Shown here: in pieces, positions 32,435 through 41,246 of the stretch
Position numbering within the stretch: the first letter of the stretch is position 1
Layout of the letters: each line of letters starts with the position of its first letter
NCBI RefSeq assembly: GCF_014207355.1
Contig: NZ_JACHEF010000001.1
Location: 1,292,002-1,356,001 of the forward strand
DNA length: 64,000 bases
Source: Mesorhizobium sangaii
Lineage (GTDB): Bacteria; Pseudomonadota; Alphaproteobacteria; Rhizobiales; Rhizobiaceae
Reading direction: 5' to 3'
The notes under the pieces: generated by a model
What the model was told of the DNA's origin: nothing
The model's database searches: none
Seen by the model: only the letters and a program-made list of their open reading frames with translations
Position numbers and translations under genes: made by a program

Positions 32435-33562
32435 ATGAACCAGCAGACGATGCAGAACCTGACCTTGTTCGACCTTCTGGCCCGCAGCTGGCAGCGGCAG
32501 TCGGCGATCGCCGATCTGCGCTTCAGCGCCGACGGTTCGGCTGTCGCCTTCACCTCCATCGACGGAACCGTCGCCATCGCCGCGGTCGCGGATCACGAGC
32601 CGCCGGAGTCGCGGATCAGGGTGAGCAACGATCTCGGCCAGACGACGATCCGCCCCCGGGAAAAGTCACCAGTGCCATTGATCGCCACGGCGGCGTTCGG
32701 CGATGGCGACGTCCCCCTCGCCGCCCATGCGCATTCCGGCTTTCTGGTCGGCGCGGCCAACGGCGAAGCGTCGCTTCTGACCGTCGGCGGTGAAGTCGCG
32801 GAACCCCTGGCCAGGATCGACGGGCCGATCGTGGCCATGGATCACAGCGCCCGGGCGATGCTGACAGCCGTCAGCAACGGAAAGGATGTCTTCCTGTCGA
32901 GTGGTCAGGGCGATGCGGTGAAGCTGAAACATGCCACGACATCGTCCATGGACGCCCTTGCGTTCTCGCCTGGTGGGAGACGCCTCGCCTGCGGCCTTGA
33001 TGAGGGGTTGTCGATCTGGTCGGTCGAAGGCGACGCTGCCTTGATACGAGACATTTCTCTTTCATCGCGCCCGGTATCGATCCGCTGGAGCGGCGACGGG
33101 CGTTGGTTGGCCTGCGGGCTGGAGACCGGCGGCTTTGCGCTGATCAGCCTGGCCGATGGCCAAGCCGATATCGTCGCGGGATTTCCATCGCCGGTTCGGA
33201 CGGTATGCTGGAGCGCGCCGGCAAATGCGCTGTTTGCCTCGGGCGCGTTCCGGATCGCCGGCTGGTCGATGACCGCCCCGCCATTTGGCGGCGAAACCTC
33301 GGGCGCGTTGGAGACGGGTCGGACCGGGCTGGTTCTGGTCGAAGCGGTGGCGGCGCACCCCGAGAAGATGCTGATTGCCGCAGGCTACGCCAACGGCCGT
33401 ATCATCGTCGCCCAGATCGGATCACGAGACGAGCTTCTCGTCAGACCCCTAGGCAGCGCTGTCACCGCTCTCGCTTGGTCCGGCGACGGGCGGCATCTGG
33501 CGATGGGATCTGTCGACGGCACCGCCGCGATCGTCACCTTTCCCGCGCAGATGTTCAAATAG
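32435..33562 (+). CDS. WD40-repeat-like beta-propeller protein, third gene of the accessory operon
   Basis: ATG 32435, 7 nt after GGGAGAG, gives 375 aa; the open frame upstream of it overlaps the previous gene. Repeated units of about 40 residues contain strands like IADLRFSADGSAVAFTS, MDALAFSPGGRRLACGLDEGLSIWSVEG, SIRWSGDGRWLACGLETGGFALI and VTALAWSGDGRHLAMGSVDGTAAIV, so a seven-blade-type propeller is likely. There is no signal peptide. WD40 propellers act as protein-binding platforms. Such a gene is not part of the mim/prm clusters I know, which makes this neighbour notable. Confidence 0.8.
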   Translation: MNQQTMQNLTLFDLLARSWQRQSAIADLRFSADGSAVAFTSIDGTVAIAAVADHEPPESRIRVSNDLGQTTIRPREKSPVPLIATAAFGDGDVPLAAHAHSGFLVGAANGEASLLTVGGEVAEPLARIDGPIVAMDHSARAMLTAVSNGKDVFLSSGQGDAVKLKHATTSSMDALAFSPGGRRLACGLDEGLSIWSVEGDAALIRDISLSSRPVSIRWSGDGRWLACGLETGGFALISLADGQADIVAGFPSPVRTVCWSAPANALFASGAFRIAGWSMTAPPFGGETSGALETGRTGLVLVEAVAAHPEKMLIAAGYANGRIIVAQIGSRDELLVRPLGSAVTALAWSGDGRHLAMGSVDGTAAIVTFPAQMFK

Positions 33563-33594
33563 CGGACGCAGTCCACATGAAACAGGAGGATGAC

Positions 33595-33768
33595 ATGCAG
33601 ACCGAACTTACCGCCGAGGACGAGAGCAAGGACGAATTTTTCGAACGGTTGGCCAAACTGTCGGAAGAGATGGTGGCCAGGCATGGCAAGGATTTCAGCA
33701 TGGGTGCGCTGGTGCTGGCGGCCCGCTGGATCGCCGAAAACCGGCTCGGCAAGCTGAAAACCAACTAG
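33595..33768 (+). CDS. 57-aa hypothetical protein, last gene of the accessory operon
   Basis: ATG 33595 has AGGAGGA 4-5 nt upstream, an excellent ribosome site, and an earlier ATG at 33577 lacks one. The product is short, acidic at the N-terminus and helical (DEFFERLAKLSEEMVARHGK, ALVLAARWIAENRLGKLK), with no known domain. It follows the WD40-type gene by 32 bp and is too short to recognise otherwise. A GGCTGA/TCAGCC hairpin at about 33768-33795 may end the operon. Confidence 0.65.
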   Translation: MQTELTAEDESKDEFFERLAKLSEEMVARHGKDFSMGALVLAARWIAENRLGKLKTN

Positions 33769-33870
33769 GCTGACGGGACTGTCCGTTCCTCAGCCGACGA
33801 GGCGATCCCGTGGAGCGGAGTCGCCGCCGTTGCTACGTCATGGTTGCAGCGTGCCAGGCGGCGAGATCGT

Positions 33871-35298
33871 TCATGTTGCCTCTGCCGCTGTCTGATGCCA
33901 GGCGGTTCGTTCAAACGCTGTCATCGTACGTCGAGCACGGACCTTCGTGGCGCAAACCACGGCAAGTGCGATGAAGAAGAGGATGCCTGGATCGGCGCTG
34001 CCACCCGACAGTGAGCTGGCAATCATCCCGGCGAGGGAAGCATTCCTGACGCTCGTCACGACCGCTTCGGTTTCTGGGTCCACCCATTCCCGCATCCCTC
34101 CCAATCCGCCGACCAGGACGCCGAGCAGGATCGCCATCATCAGCGATCCGAACAGGCCAAGTTGGGAAAGGACTGCGATCGGCCAGCTCGATGCCCTGGA
34201 ACTGCCGAAACCGACGCCAAGGCCGCTGGTGTCCAGGAAGGACTGCAGGCTCTTGACGTTCCAATAGGTGCGCTCATGGCCTGAGGCAGAATCGGCTTTG
34301 TTGATGATGGTACTGTTGATCAGCCTGACGAAAGGCTCCAGGGCTCCGGCATGGTAGAGGCTGATGCCCATGATGGCGACCACGCCTATCGCCATCAGAG
34401 CGGTTACCATTATGTCCTCGCGCTCAACCCGCCCCCTGAGGACTGAAACCAACATCGAGAAGGCGACCGGAAGGCACAGGAGAGTAAGACCGACGTAAGC
34501 GGTCGATGAAGTCGACAGAATGGTCAGGAAGAGCAGGATGCCCGCCAGCCACTGGGCAAGGCGTGACTTGGTCTTTCGCCAGTAGGTGTAGCAGAATGCC
34601 AGGCAGGCGAGGGAAACGCTGGCGAACGAAGAGGCCTCCGCAAATGGTCCCGTGATCCGCACGAATCCTTGCTCGACCGCTTCCGTTATGAGTGCGTAAT
34701 TGGCGGTTCTGATCGGGGCCAGCAAGTCTCCCGCTCCTGCATTCTTGCCGATAAAATCGACCAGCCCCATGCCCGTGTGCAGACCGCACCACAAGAAGAA
34801 GCCGCGGCGGACCTGGTCGATCCTTTGGGAGTGGAGCAGCAGCACACAAAGCGCGATGGCGGTGAGCCCGCCAAGAATGAAGTAGCCCGTCTGTGAGGTG
34901 TTGGCCGAAACCGGGGCCAAGGACGCTTCTACGACAGCGCCTCGGGTTTTCGACTGCACGAAGACGGCGGTCTGTCCTGCGAAGAATCTTGGAAACAGCC
35001 ATGCCCCGATGATTGCGTAAGCCATGAGGCTTGTGAGAACCCAGACCGGGCGGATGCTCCCGAACACACTTCCAAGGTCGAACCAGATGCGCCGCCTGAC
35101 TGTCACGGCCATGACGAGCAGGGCCGCAAACATGGTGTAGATCAGCGGAGACGATCCTCCTAGAAAGGTTAGCGTCACGAGGGCCGTCGCACCGAACGCC
35201 TGGGACGCGATCAGGCCGATGATCAGCATTCCCCCGGAATAGCGGGCGAGGACCAAAACGGCCACGCACACCAGCAGCCCCACGAAAGAGACCTGCAT
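33871..35298 (-). CDS. Polysaccharide polymerase-like (Wzy/O-antigen ligase type) membrane protein
   Basis: The chosen start ATG 35298 has GGGAGG about 11 nt upstream and gives 475 aa; the longer frame has no better site. There are about 11-12 hydrophobic segments from VGLLVCVAVLVLARY to LFFIALAVVCATKV. A long periplasmic loop before the last third includes SGHERTYWNVKSLQSFLDTSGLGVGFGSSR. This G-x-G-F-G-x-S-R-type element is typical of Wzy/WaaL-like proteins. It probably polymerises lipid-linked repeat units. Wzy sequences are poorly conserved, so the call rests on topology and the loop motif. Confidence 0.75.
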   Translation of the reverse strand: MQVSFVGLLVCVAVLVLARYSGGMLIIGLIASQAFGATALVTLTFLGGSSPLIYTMFAALLVMAVTVRRRIWFDLGSVFGSIRPVWVLTSLMAYAIIGAWLFPRFFAGQTAVFVQSKTRGAVVEASLAPVSANTSQTGYFILGGLTAIALCVLLLHSQRIDQVRRGFFLWCGLHTGMGLVDFIGKNAGAGDLLAPIRTANYALITEAVEQGFVRITGPFAEASSFASVSLACLAFCYTYWRKTKSRLAQWLAGILLFLTILSTSSTAYVGLTLLCLPVAFSMLVSVLRGRVEREDIMVTALMAIGVVAIMGISLYHAGALEPFVRLINSTIINKADSASGHERTYWNVKSLQSFLDTSGLGVGFGSSRASSWPIAVLSQLGLFGSLMMAILLGVLVGGLGGMREWVDPETEAVVTSVRNASLAGMIASSLSGGSADPGILFFIALAVVCATKVRARRTMTAFERTAWHQTAAEAT

Positions 35299-35833
35299 TG
35301 TCGATCGAGCCTCCCGCTTGGTTTGGCCCCGGACTGTTCGGACGCAGGAAGCTGTCCGACCGCCCATCTTTCGGCAGATGGATATCCCGGGCAAGAGAGC
35401 CAAAGGACGTAGCCTGAGACCCGTATCTGCAGGACGTGCGGGAACTCCCTGCGGTAGGTACCACAGCGTGATCGTCCGTCCGGCGTATGCTTAAAGGTTG
35501 AATAGCTGAATGTCCCGGTCACGGCTGCTGCGTTGTAAAATGCACGGCAGCAGATCAGAGGATATGAAAAGAGTGCCTTTTCGTTTTCGAGCGAGGGGTG
35601 CTTGCTGAGTTTGTTTCGCGATAGCAGTCCGGCCTACGCCTCCTGCAAACGGCTAACCCTCGGTCCGCGAACGCCTACTAAAGAACGCCTCGACCAAAGA
35701 AAATAGTAATCTTACAGTACGGTTGCAGGCTTGTTTTTGCTTTCAGTTGCAAAATCCTGTGTTAATGATGAAATGTGGGAGCGCTGGGCAAAGGGCGGGT
35801 TGTTTGAGTTCCAGCACCAGGAGGAGAAGCGGT
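35299..35833. other. Gene-free interval upstream of the 74-aa gene
   Basis: This interval of about 535 bp holds the promoter area of the minus-strand polymerase gene and of the plus-strand 74-aa gene. I see AT-richer sequence from about 35530 to 35760 but no convincing coding frame, RNA gene or mobile element. Confidence 0.5.
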
Positions 35834-36058
35834 ATGACCACTCAGGTTGTACAGGGCGTATTCGGTCCCAAGCAGGTCACGAAACTCAAGGAAGTTTACG
35901 AGCGGGCGCGGGTAGTGGAAGCAAATTATCCCGAGTCCCACATTGCCAGCAAAGCCGCCAAAAGGCTTATAGAGGCCTTCGAAACCGTGATCCACGTTGA
36001 CGGGACGGTTCTGGATGTGAAGTGGCTAAGCGAGGCCAATCCCCAGGGAAACGCCTGA
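35834..36058 (+). CDS. 74-aa hypothetical protein
   Basis: ATG 35834 follows GGAGGAGAAG, a strong ribosome site, so the 74-aa frame is likely translated; the longer frame upstream lacks such a site. The protein is hydrophilic with a helical N-terminal half (QVTKLKEVYERARVVEANYPESHIASKAAKRLIEAFE) and a short beta-like end. No family is recognised. It lies between the polymerase gene and the LuxR-type regulator and might be a small regulator. Confidence 0.55.
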   Translation: MTTQVVQGVFGPKQVTKLKEVYERARVVEANYPESHIASKAAKRLIEAFETVIHVDGTVLDVKWLSEANPQGNA

Positions 36059-36512
36059 GACCAGGCCTCGTCTTGAGGTCTGTGAAGCTATATAGTGAAG
36101 GACTTCATTTCTCCCACGTCAGCATGCCCGCAGGCGGATCCTGCTTGCCGCCCCAAATCAACCTCTTGGGACCTGGCTTGACGGCGGGTTCGCCGCGCGG
36201 AGCTGCGCCCTGGGAATGGCCGCGCTGTCCCATTCAAGGTCTCGCAGCGCTCCCGGACCCACTGTGTACGTTTCATACACAGACTTAAAAATTTTACCGA
36301 AAATTAACCTAGGTTAGAGACTGCTTATGGATAGCTCATAGACTGCCCAAGCTGCTGTACATGTCGGCAGCCAAGAACTGCTCAAGGCTCCAGGTTGGGG
36401 TAACGGCCTGAAGCTTTAAAATGGGTTGGGTATCAAGCTTTCAATTCAAGAGATGAGGGGCTTTGTTGGGCGCCGCTAAGCGGCTTTCGTTGGGGAAAGG
36501 GTGGGTATAAGT
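36059..36512. promoter_or_regulatory. Gene-free regulatory interval upstream of the LuxR-type gene
   Basis: This 450-bp interval contains a 21-bp perfect dyad (separate entry), an AT-rich stretch around 36283-36320 with a small AACCTAGGTT palindrome, and the ribosome site of the LuxR-type gene. No coding frame is convincing. Confidence 0.55.
36262..36282. promoter_or_regulatory. Perfect dyad CTGTGTA-N7-TACACAG, probable operator
   Basis: The inverted repeat CTGTGTACGTTTCATACACAG occupies 36262-36282 with 7-bp arms and a 7-bp centre, about 230 bp before the LuxR-type gene. It looks like a dimeric regulator site. The cognate protein is not known, and autoregulation is one option. Confidence 0.5.
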
Positions 36513-37271
36513 ATGGGTTCAACAGTAGGACTGCACAACTACACTTCGACAAATCAATCGGGAGTTCCGTCTAGCGGAATAGAAAATGTCCACGAGCAGG
36601 CAGGCAAGCAATACCTTCTCATGCTGGACGGAAGGGCACTGGACCGTGAGTGTCTTGCATCGGCCCTCGAGGATCACGAACTCGGCATGTCGGTCGTCGC
36701 CATGGGTTCGATCGAAGAATGGCGCATGAAGAAGGGGGCAGCCCCTCCACTTGCAGCTATACTCTTCAACCTTGGCGGCCGGAAGGTCACCGATCATGGC
36801 ATCGCCGACGAGATCAGGCACATTTCGTCCGAGTTCAAATCGGTCCCCGTGGTCATCCTGGCTGACACCGAAGACCTTGGACAGATATTGACGGCTCTCG
36901 AATGCGGCGCACGCGGCTACATTCCGACCTCGGTCGGGATCGACGTCTGTGTCGAGGCGATCAACCTTGCGGCAGCGGGAGGCATCTTCGTCCCGGCGAG
37001 CAGTGTCCTTTCCATGCGGCACCTCATAGGTTCAGGTAGCCGCGACACGCAGCCTTTGACGGGCATGTTCACGCTCAGGCAGGCAGAGGTCGCCCAGGCG
37101 CTTCGGCGCGGCAAGGCGAACAAGATCATCGCCTACGAACTGAACCTGCGCGAAAGCACCGTGAAGGTCCACATCCGAAACATCATGAAGAAGTTGAAGG
37201 CCAGCAACCGCACGGAAGTGGCCTACAAAGTCAATGATCTCTTCGCAGAGGGCGCTCTGGCCGAAGAGTGA
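36513..37271 (+). CDS. LuxR-family regulator with degenerate receiver domain
   Basis: This is a 252-aa response-regulator-like protein. Residues about 25-145 resemble a receiver domain, but the usual phospho-acceptor Asp after the third strand appears to be Asn (AAILFNLGG) and the conserved Lys is missing (GYIPTSVG). Residues about 180-240 form a LuxR-type helix-turn-helix (FTLRQAEVAQALRRGKANKIIAYELNLRESTVKVHIRNIMKKL). ATG 36513 is preferred over a GTG at 36501 because of spacing. It probably controls neighbouring exopolysaccharide genes independently of phosphorylation. This is inference from position and missing residues. Confidence 0.8.
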   Translation: MGSTVGLHNYTSTNQSGVPSSGIENVHEQAGKQYLLMLDGRALDRECLASALEDHELGMSVVAMGSIEEWRMKKGAAPPLAAILFNLGGRKVTDHGIADEIRHISSEFKSVPVVILADTEDLGQILTALECGARGYIPTSVGIDVCVEAINLAAAGGIFVPASSVLSMRHLIGSGSRDTQPLTGMFTLRQAEVAQALRRGKANKIIAYELNLRESTVKVHIRNIMKKLKASNRTEVAYKVNDLFAEGALAEE

Positions 37272-37286
37272 TCGCAAACAATAAGG

Positions 37287-37317
37287 CGACCCGCCTTGGG
37301 TGAACCCTGGCGGGTCG
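37287..37317 (+). terminator. Rho-independent-like terminator after the LuxR-type gene
   Basis: CGACCCGCC (37287-37295) pairs with GGCGGGTCG (37309-37317), and the 13-nt loop itself has GGG/CCC. TATTTGT follows. It lies 16 bp after the stop, consistent with the end of the transcript. Confidence 0.7.
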
Positions 37318-37657
37318 TATTTGTACCGCACTACAGATTCATTCAATGACGGCTGATGGATTTCCGTTGCCTTGAATGGCGTCGGGAGCCGCCCGAGATA
37401 TACGGTAGCGCTCCGACGCGGATCGTTGCCCCTAACTCTCGACAGTGTGCCGCAGGTGGGCATTTGCGGAGTGCTCCGAAACGCCTGGATCCCTAGCGAT
37501 GATCTGGTTCCGTAGCACCCTGAAAACTGTTCCATTTGCTCGGCGTCAGTCGGTACCCGCCTTGTGTATCCACCATAAGTGCTAACCGCTGACCTTATGG
37601 AGAACGCGAAATCCTGAGCCGAGCATGTAGACTTGCTGCCGGAATGGAGTGGTCGGC
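37318..37657. other. Gene-free interval before the aminotransferase gene
   Basis: This interval of about 340 bp holds no convincing gene. It should contain the promoter of the aminotransferase gene. I cannot identify -35/-10 elements with confidence. Confidence 0.5.
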
Positions 37658-39073
37658 ATGTCTGAGCAAAGCCTTCGTTTTCGCAAATCCGTCCGCCTGC
37701 AGGAGCGCGGTCGTGAGCTGATCCCAGGCGGTAGCCACACCTACGCAAAAGGCGAAGACCAGTATCCCATCCTCGCGCCGGGCTTCATCGAGCGTGGCTT
37801 GGGATGCCATGTCTGGGACGTCGACGGGAACGAGTACATCGAATACGGCATGGGCAACCGTTCCGTCGGGCTGGGACACGCCTACCCGACCGTGGTCAGG
37901 GCCGTGGAGACGGCCCTCCAAGGTGGGTCCAATTTCACGCGGCCCGCCAGGATCGAGGTCGACTGTGCCGAGACGTTCCTGGAGCTCATCGGCGCGCAGA
38001 TGGTGAAGTTCTGCAAGGACGGATCGGATGCGACTTCGGGAGCCGTTCGCCTTGCCCGCGCCTACACGGGTCGCGATCTCGTTGCCTGCTGCGCCGACCA
38101 TCCCTTCTTTTCGACAGACGATTGGTTCATTGGGACCACACCGATGAATGCTGGAATCCCGGATGCGGTCCGAAAGCTCACCGTCACTTTCCGGTACAAC
38201 GACATCGCCAGCGTAAGGGATTTGTTCGACAGGCACCCCGGCAAGCTGGCCGCCCTGATCCTCGAGCCTTCCCGCGGCGACGATCCGGTGGACGGATTCC
38301 TGCATGAAGTCCAGCGTCTCTGCAGGGAAAAGGGCGCACTGCTCATTCTCGACGAGATGATCACCGGGTTCAGATGGCATGCGGCCGGGGCGCAGAAGCT
38401 CTATGGCATAGAGCCGGACTTGTCGACATTCGGCAAGGCGCTTGGCAATGGGTTTTCGGTCTCGGCCCTGGCGGGCAAACGCGAATACATGCGGCTCGGC
38501 GGCCTCGAGCATACAGACCGCCCAAGGGTGTTTCTGCTGTCGACCACGCATGGCGCCGAGACCCATGCGCTTGCGGCGGCGATCGCGACCATGCGGACTT
38601 ACCAGAACGAGTCCGTGATCGAACACCTGCACCGTCAGGGGACGAAACTGAGGACGGGGATCGCAGAGGCTGCCAGACGGCATGGGGTGGATGGGCACTT
38701 CAAGGTTGTCGGCCGTCCCTGCTGCCTGGCATATGCCACGCTCGACCCCAACGGCAAGCCGTCACAGACATACCGCTCGCTGTTCCTGCAGGAGACGATC
38801 AGGCGTGGAGTGCTCATGCCGTCTCTCGTCGTCAGCTACACCCACGACGACGCGGCCGTCATGAAGACGATAGAGGCCGTCGACGGTGCCCTGGCGGTCT
38901 ATGCGCAGGCCCTGGAAGCGGGACCGAGCCGTTTCTTGGTAGGCCGCCCGACGCAGGTTGTCTTCCGCCGTTATAACAATGGTGACGGCCGAGCTGAAAT
39001 GACTGAGAACCCTCCAGCCGCGAATAATGCGACCATGGGGCAATCTGAAGCCCGGCTCGCGGCAACATCCTGA
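37658..39073 (+). CDS. Class III (glutamate-1-semialdehyde aminomutase-like) aminotransferase
   Basis: This 471-aa PLP enzyme resembles glutamate-1-semialdehyde aminomutase (HemL) and related transaminases. Visible features are RELIPGGSHTYAKG, WDVDGNEYIEYGMGNRSVGLGHAYP, FCKDGSDATSGAVRLARAYTGR, LLILDEMITGFRW and the PLP-lysine segment STFGKALGNGF. The C-terminal extension (about 440-471) is non-conserved. It is unlikely to be the housekeeping HemL, because the locus is all polysaccharide genes. A role in amino-sugar or amino-acid decoration of the polymer is more likely. GGAG is 8 nt before ATG 37658. Confidence 0.8.
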   Translation: MSEQSLRFRKSVRLQERGRELIPGGSHTYAKGEDQYPILAPGFIERGLGCHVWDVDGNEYIEYGMGNRSVGLGHAYPTVVRAVETALQGGSNFTRPARIEVDCAETFLELIGAQMVKFCKDGSDATSGAVRLARAYTGRDLVACCADHPFFSTDDWFIGTTPMNAGIPDAVRKLTVTFRYNDIASVRDLFDRHPGKLAALILEPSRGDDPVDGFLHEVQRLCREKGALLILDEMITGFRWHAAGAQKLYGIEPDLSTFGKALGNGFSVSALAGKREYMRLGGLEHTDRPRVFLLSTTHGAETHALAAAIATMRTYQNESVIEHLHRQGTKLRTGIAEAARRHGVDGHFKVVGRPCCLAYATLDPNGKPSQTYRSLFLQETIRRGVLMPSLVVSYTHDDAAVMKTIEAVDGALAVYAQALEAGPSRFLVGRPTQVVFRRYNNGDGRAEMTENPPAANNATMGQSEARLAATS

Positions 39074-39294
39074 CGCCACGAAGGCGTTGCTTTCTCGTTC
39101 TCTTGGACCAAAGACGGACCCTTATGCGGCAATCCCGCATTGTTTCCGCATGAGGCGATGGGACAGGATCTCACTTCGGCTGCGGAAGCAGCAAGGTGCG
39201 GGCTGTCAAGGCCCTTCAGGCGAGGTCGGTAAAGGACACGGGCCAAAGCCATCGCTGGCTTGCACAGGCGCCTTGCTGCCGCGGAATCCGCCGG

Positions 39295-39573
39295 TCAATC
39301 TACAGCAGGAACTGGCTTGGGGAAGGTGTATATCCCTACCCATTTAACGGCTTCCTCGATCGTATCGAAGTTCTTGTGCAGCCCGCTCAGCAGCCCGAAG
39401 CCTGTCTCGAGGAACCACTTGCCTTTTGTGCAGTAGGCTTCTTCGTCGATTTGGGTAAGTACGGCGACCAGCTGGTCGGATTTCCACACCAGAACCCCGG
39501 ATTCTCCGCCCTCGACCGTTCCGATGCGAGCTTCGCTGAAAGAGAATCCCGGCGCAATGTTTGCATTGCCCAT
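39295..39573 (-). CDS. 92-aa hypothetical protein
   Basis: The frame codes 92 aa with an alternating strand pattern (GVLVWKSDQLVAVLTQID, KGKWFLETGFGLLSGL) and a C-terminal helix (FDTIEEAVKWV), so it looks like a real globular protein. A plus-strand frame overlaps it but looks less protein-like. AAGGGA lies about 11 nt before the ATG. No family is recognised. It sits alone between the aminotransferase and PIG-L genes. Confidence 0.5.
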   Translation of the reverse strand: MGNANIAPGFSFSEARIGTVEGGESGVLVWKSDQLVAVLTQIDEEAYCTKGKWFLETGFGLLSGLHKNFDTIEEAVKWVGIYTFPKPVPAVD

Positions 39574-39780
39574 TTTGATAAAAATCCCTTCAATTTCAAA
39601 ATGGAAGGCAGAAAAAGGCAGAAAGGTAAGCCATAGGATCGATGGCCCGCTTCTGTTGTATTTTTAACCCAGTGGTAGCGATTTAAGTAACAGATCGTTC
39701 GGTCAGTTCAACCCCCTTTTCACCCGATTCATTCGGTCATCCACCATTCTCTTCTCGGCGAAAATATATGTGAAAAGCCG

Positions 39781-40434
39781 CTAAAAAATCTTGACCTTTC
39801 GAAGCGTGAACGCCTCGGCGAAATGCTCGGGTGCCCGGCATTCCATCCCGCGCAACCTGGCAAGCCCGGCGAATGTTTCGCGGTCGAACCAGTCCTTGGA
39901 GCGCTGCGTCCCGAAGTGCTCGTGAAGGAGTTCGATCTTACGTTCCAGCACGTCGGCCGTAAGCGGCACGTAGGCGTTGGGCTGGCAAAGATCACCGTCC
40001 CATTTCGGAATCTCGTATTCGAGCACCAGATGGTCGCGGAAGACGTTCCAGGTCAGTTGGTTGACCTCCCGGTGGTCCTGATGGGCGTCGAACCTGGCGT
40101 GGGTCAACACCACGTCGGGATGAACCCGCGATCTTAGATCCATCAGCCACTGCTTGATGGATCGACTATGGGCCGGAAAGTAGCTGTCTTCGAAATCGGC
40201 GACGTGGACCGTGGACGAGTGCGATCCCTGGAGAAAGGCCTCGGCCGAAGCCCTGGCTTCGGCAGACCGCTGGGCGCCGGCGCTCAGCACGCACCAGTCG
40301 ACATCCAGTTTGACCCCCGACGCGATCAGCCCGAGTATCGTACCTCCCGCACCGATCTCTATGTCGTCGGAATGGGCACCAAGGCAGAGGATCGAGAGTT
40401 TCTCCCCGCGACGTGCGAGGCCAAGTCCCCTCAT
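39781..40434 (-). CDS. PIG-L family (LmbE-like) deacetylase
   Basis: This 217-aa protein has the zinc/Asp signature LGAHSDDIEIGAGG of the PIG-L/LmbE family (normally A-H-P-D-D) and a second cluster, HARFDAHQDHREVN, that supplies the third zinc ligand. The family removes N-acetyl groups from sugars such as GlcNAc-PI or mycothiol precursors. Its ATG overlaps the stop of the cytidylyltransferase gene (ATGA), so both belong to one operon. A deacetylase in a CDP-sugar cluster suggests an amino sugar. The Pro to Ser change in the motif is tolerated in some relatives. Confidence 0.85.
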   Translation of the reverse strand: MRGLGLARRGEKLSILCLGAHSDDIEIGAGGTILGLIASGVKLDVDWCVLSAGAQRSAEARASAEAFLQGSHSSTVHVADFEDSYFPAHSRSIKQWLMDLRSRVHPDVVLTHARFDAHQDHREVNQLTWNVFRDHLVLEYEIPKWDGDLCQPNAYVPLTADVLERKIELLHEHFGTQRSKDWFDRETFAGLARLRGMECRAPEHFAEAFTLRKVKIF

Positions 40435-41246
40435 GATGCAGCCATCACCATGCTGCGCCGGATTTTCTCTGCGGTGACCCTCCTATTCCAAGGCATGTCC
40501 CCCTTTTCGACCATGTCTTCGAGCGATTGCCAATCACGCAGCGTGTCCATCGAACGCCAGAACCCGTCATGCTTGTACGCCATCAGCATGTTGTCATCGA
40601 TCAATCGCTTGAAAGGTTCGATAACGAGTTCCTCGCCGTCACGCATGTAGTCGAATATCTCGGGACGGAACACGAAGTAGCCGCCATTGATCCAGATCTC
40701 GGACGTCTCCGTCGTGCGGAACTCACGCACGCGACCGTCTTCAGCGATGTCGGCCAAATGGTATGTCAGCGGCGCGCGCACGGCGAGGAAGCAGGCGATC
40801 TTGCCGCTGGCCTCGAACTTCGCGATCACATCGTCGAGGTCAACATTGGTCAGGCCATCGGAGTAGTTGGCCAGAAACATCTTCTCGTTCTTGACGTGAT
40901 CCTTCGCAGCCCAGAGGCGTTCTCCAATGTTGCGCCAGATGCCCGTATCGAGCAGGGTGATGCTCCAGTCCTTGACCGTGTCACCCAGCAGCTTCACGTC
41001 CTGGCCTCCGTGCGTAACCACGCAATCGGAAAAGGTCTGTGGCCGGGTGTTCAGGAAAAAATCCTTGATGACGTTGGCCTTGTAGCCCAGGCACAGCACG
41101 AATTCGTCATGCCCGTAATCGCTGTACCACTGCATGACGTGGCGCAGGATCGGCTGGTGGCCGAGCGGAATCATCGGCTTTGGTATGCTTTCGGAATAGT
41201 CGCGGATCCGCGTCCCGCGGCCGCCGCAGAAAAGGACGACTTTCAT
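40431..41246 (-). CDS. rfbF: Glucose-1-phosphate cytidylyltransferase
   Basis: The 271-aa product (ATG 41246) has the nucleotidyltransferase head KVVLFCGGRGTRIRDYSESIPKPMIPLG, ANYSDGLTNVDLDDVI, INGGYFVFRPEIFDYM and the KHDGFWRSMDTLRDWQ end. All are typical of RfbF, which makes CDP-glucose from CTP and glucose-1-phosphate. It is coupled by 4-bp overlaps to genes on both sides. The expected CDP-glucose 4,6-dehydratase (rfbG) is not next to it. Confidence 0.92.
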   Translation of the reverse strand: MKVVLFCGGRGTRIRDYSESIPKPMIPLGHQPILRHVMQWYSDYGHDEFVLCLGYKANVIKDFFLNTRPQTFSDCVVTHGGQDVKLLGDTVKDWSITLLDTGIWRNIGERLWAAKDHVKNEKMFLANYSDGLTNVDLDDVIAKFEASGKIACFLAVRAPLTYHLADIAEDGRVREFRTTETSEIWINGGYFVFRPEIFDYMRDGEELVIEPFKRLIDDNMLMAYKHDGFWRSMDTLRDWQSLEDMVEKGDMPWNRRVTAEKIRRSMVMAAS

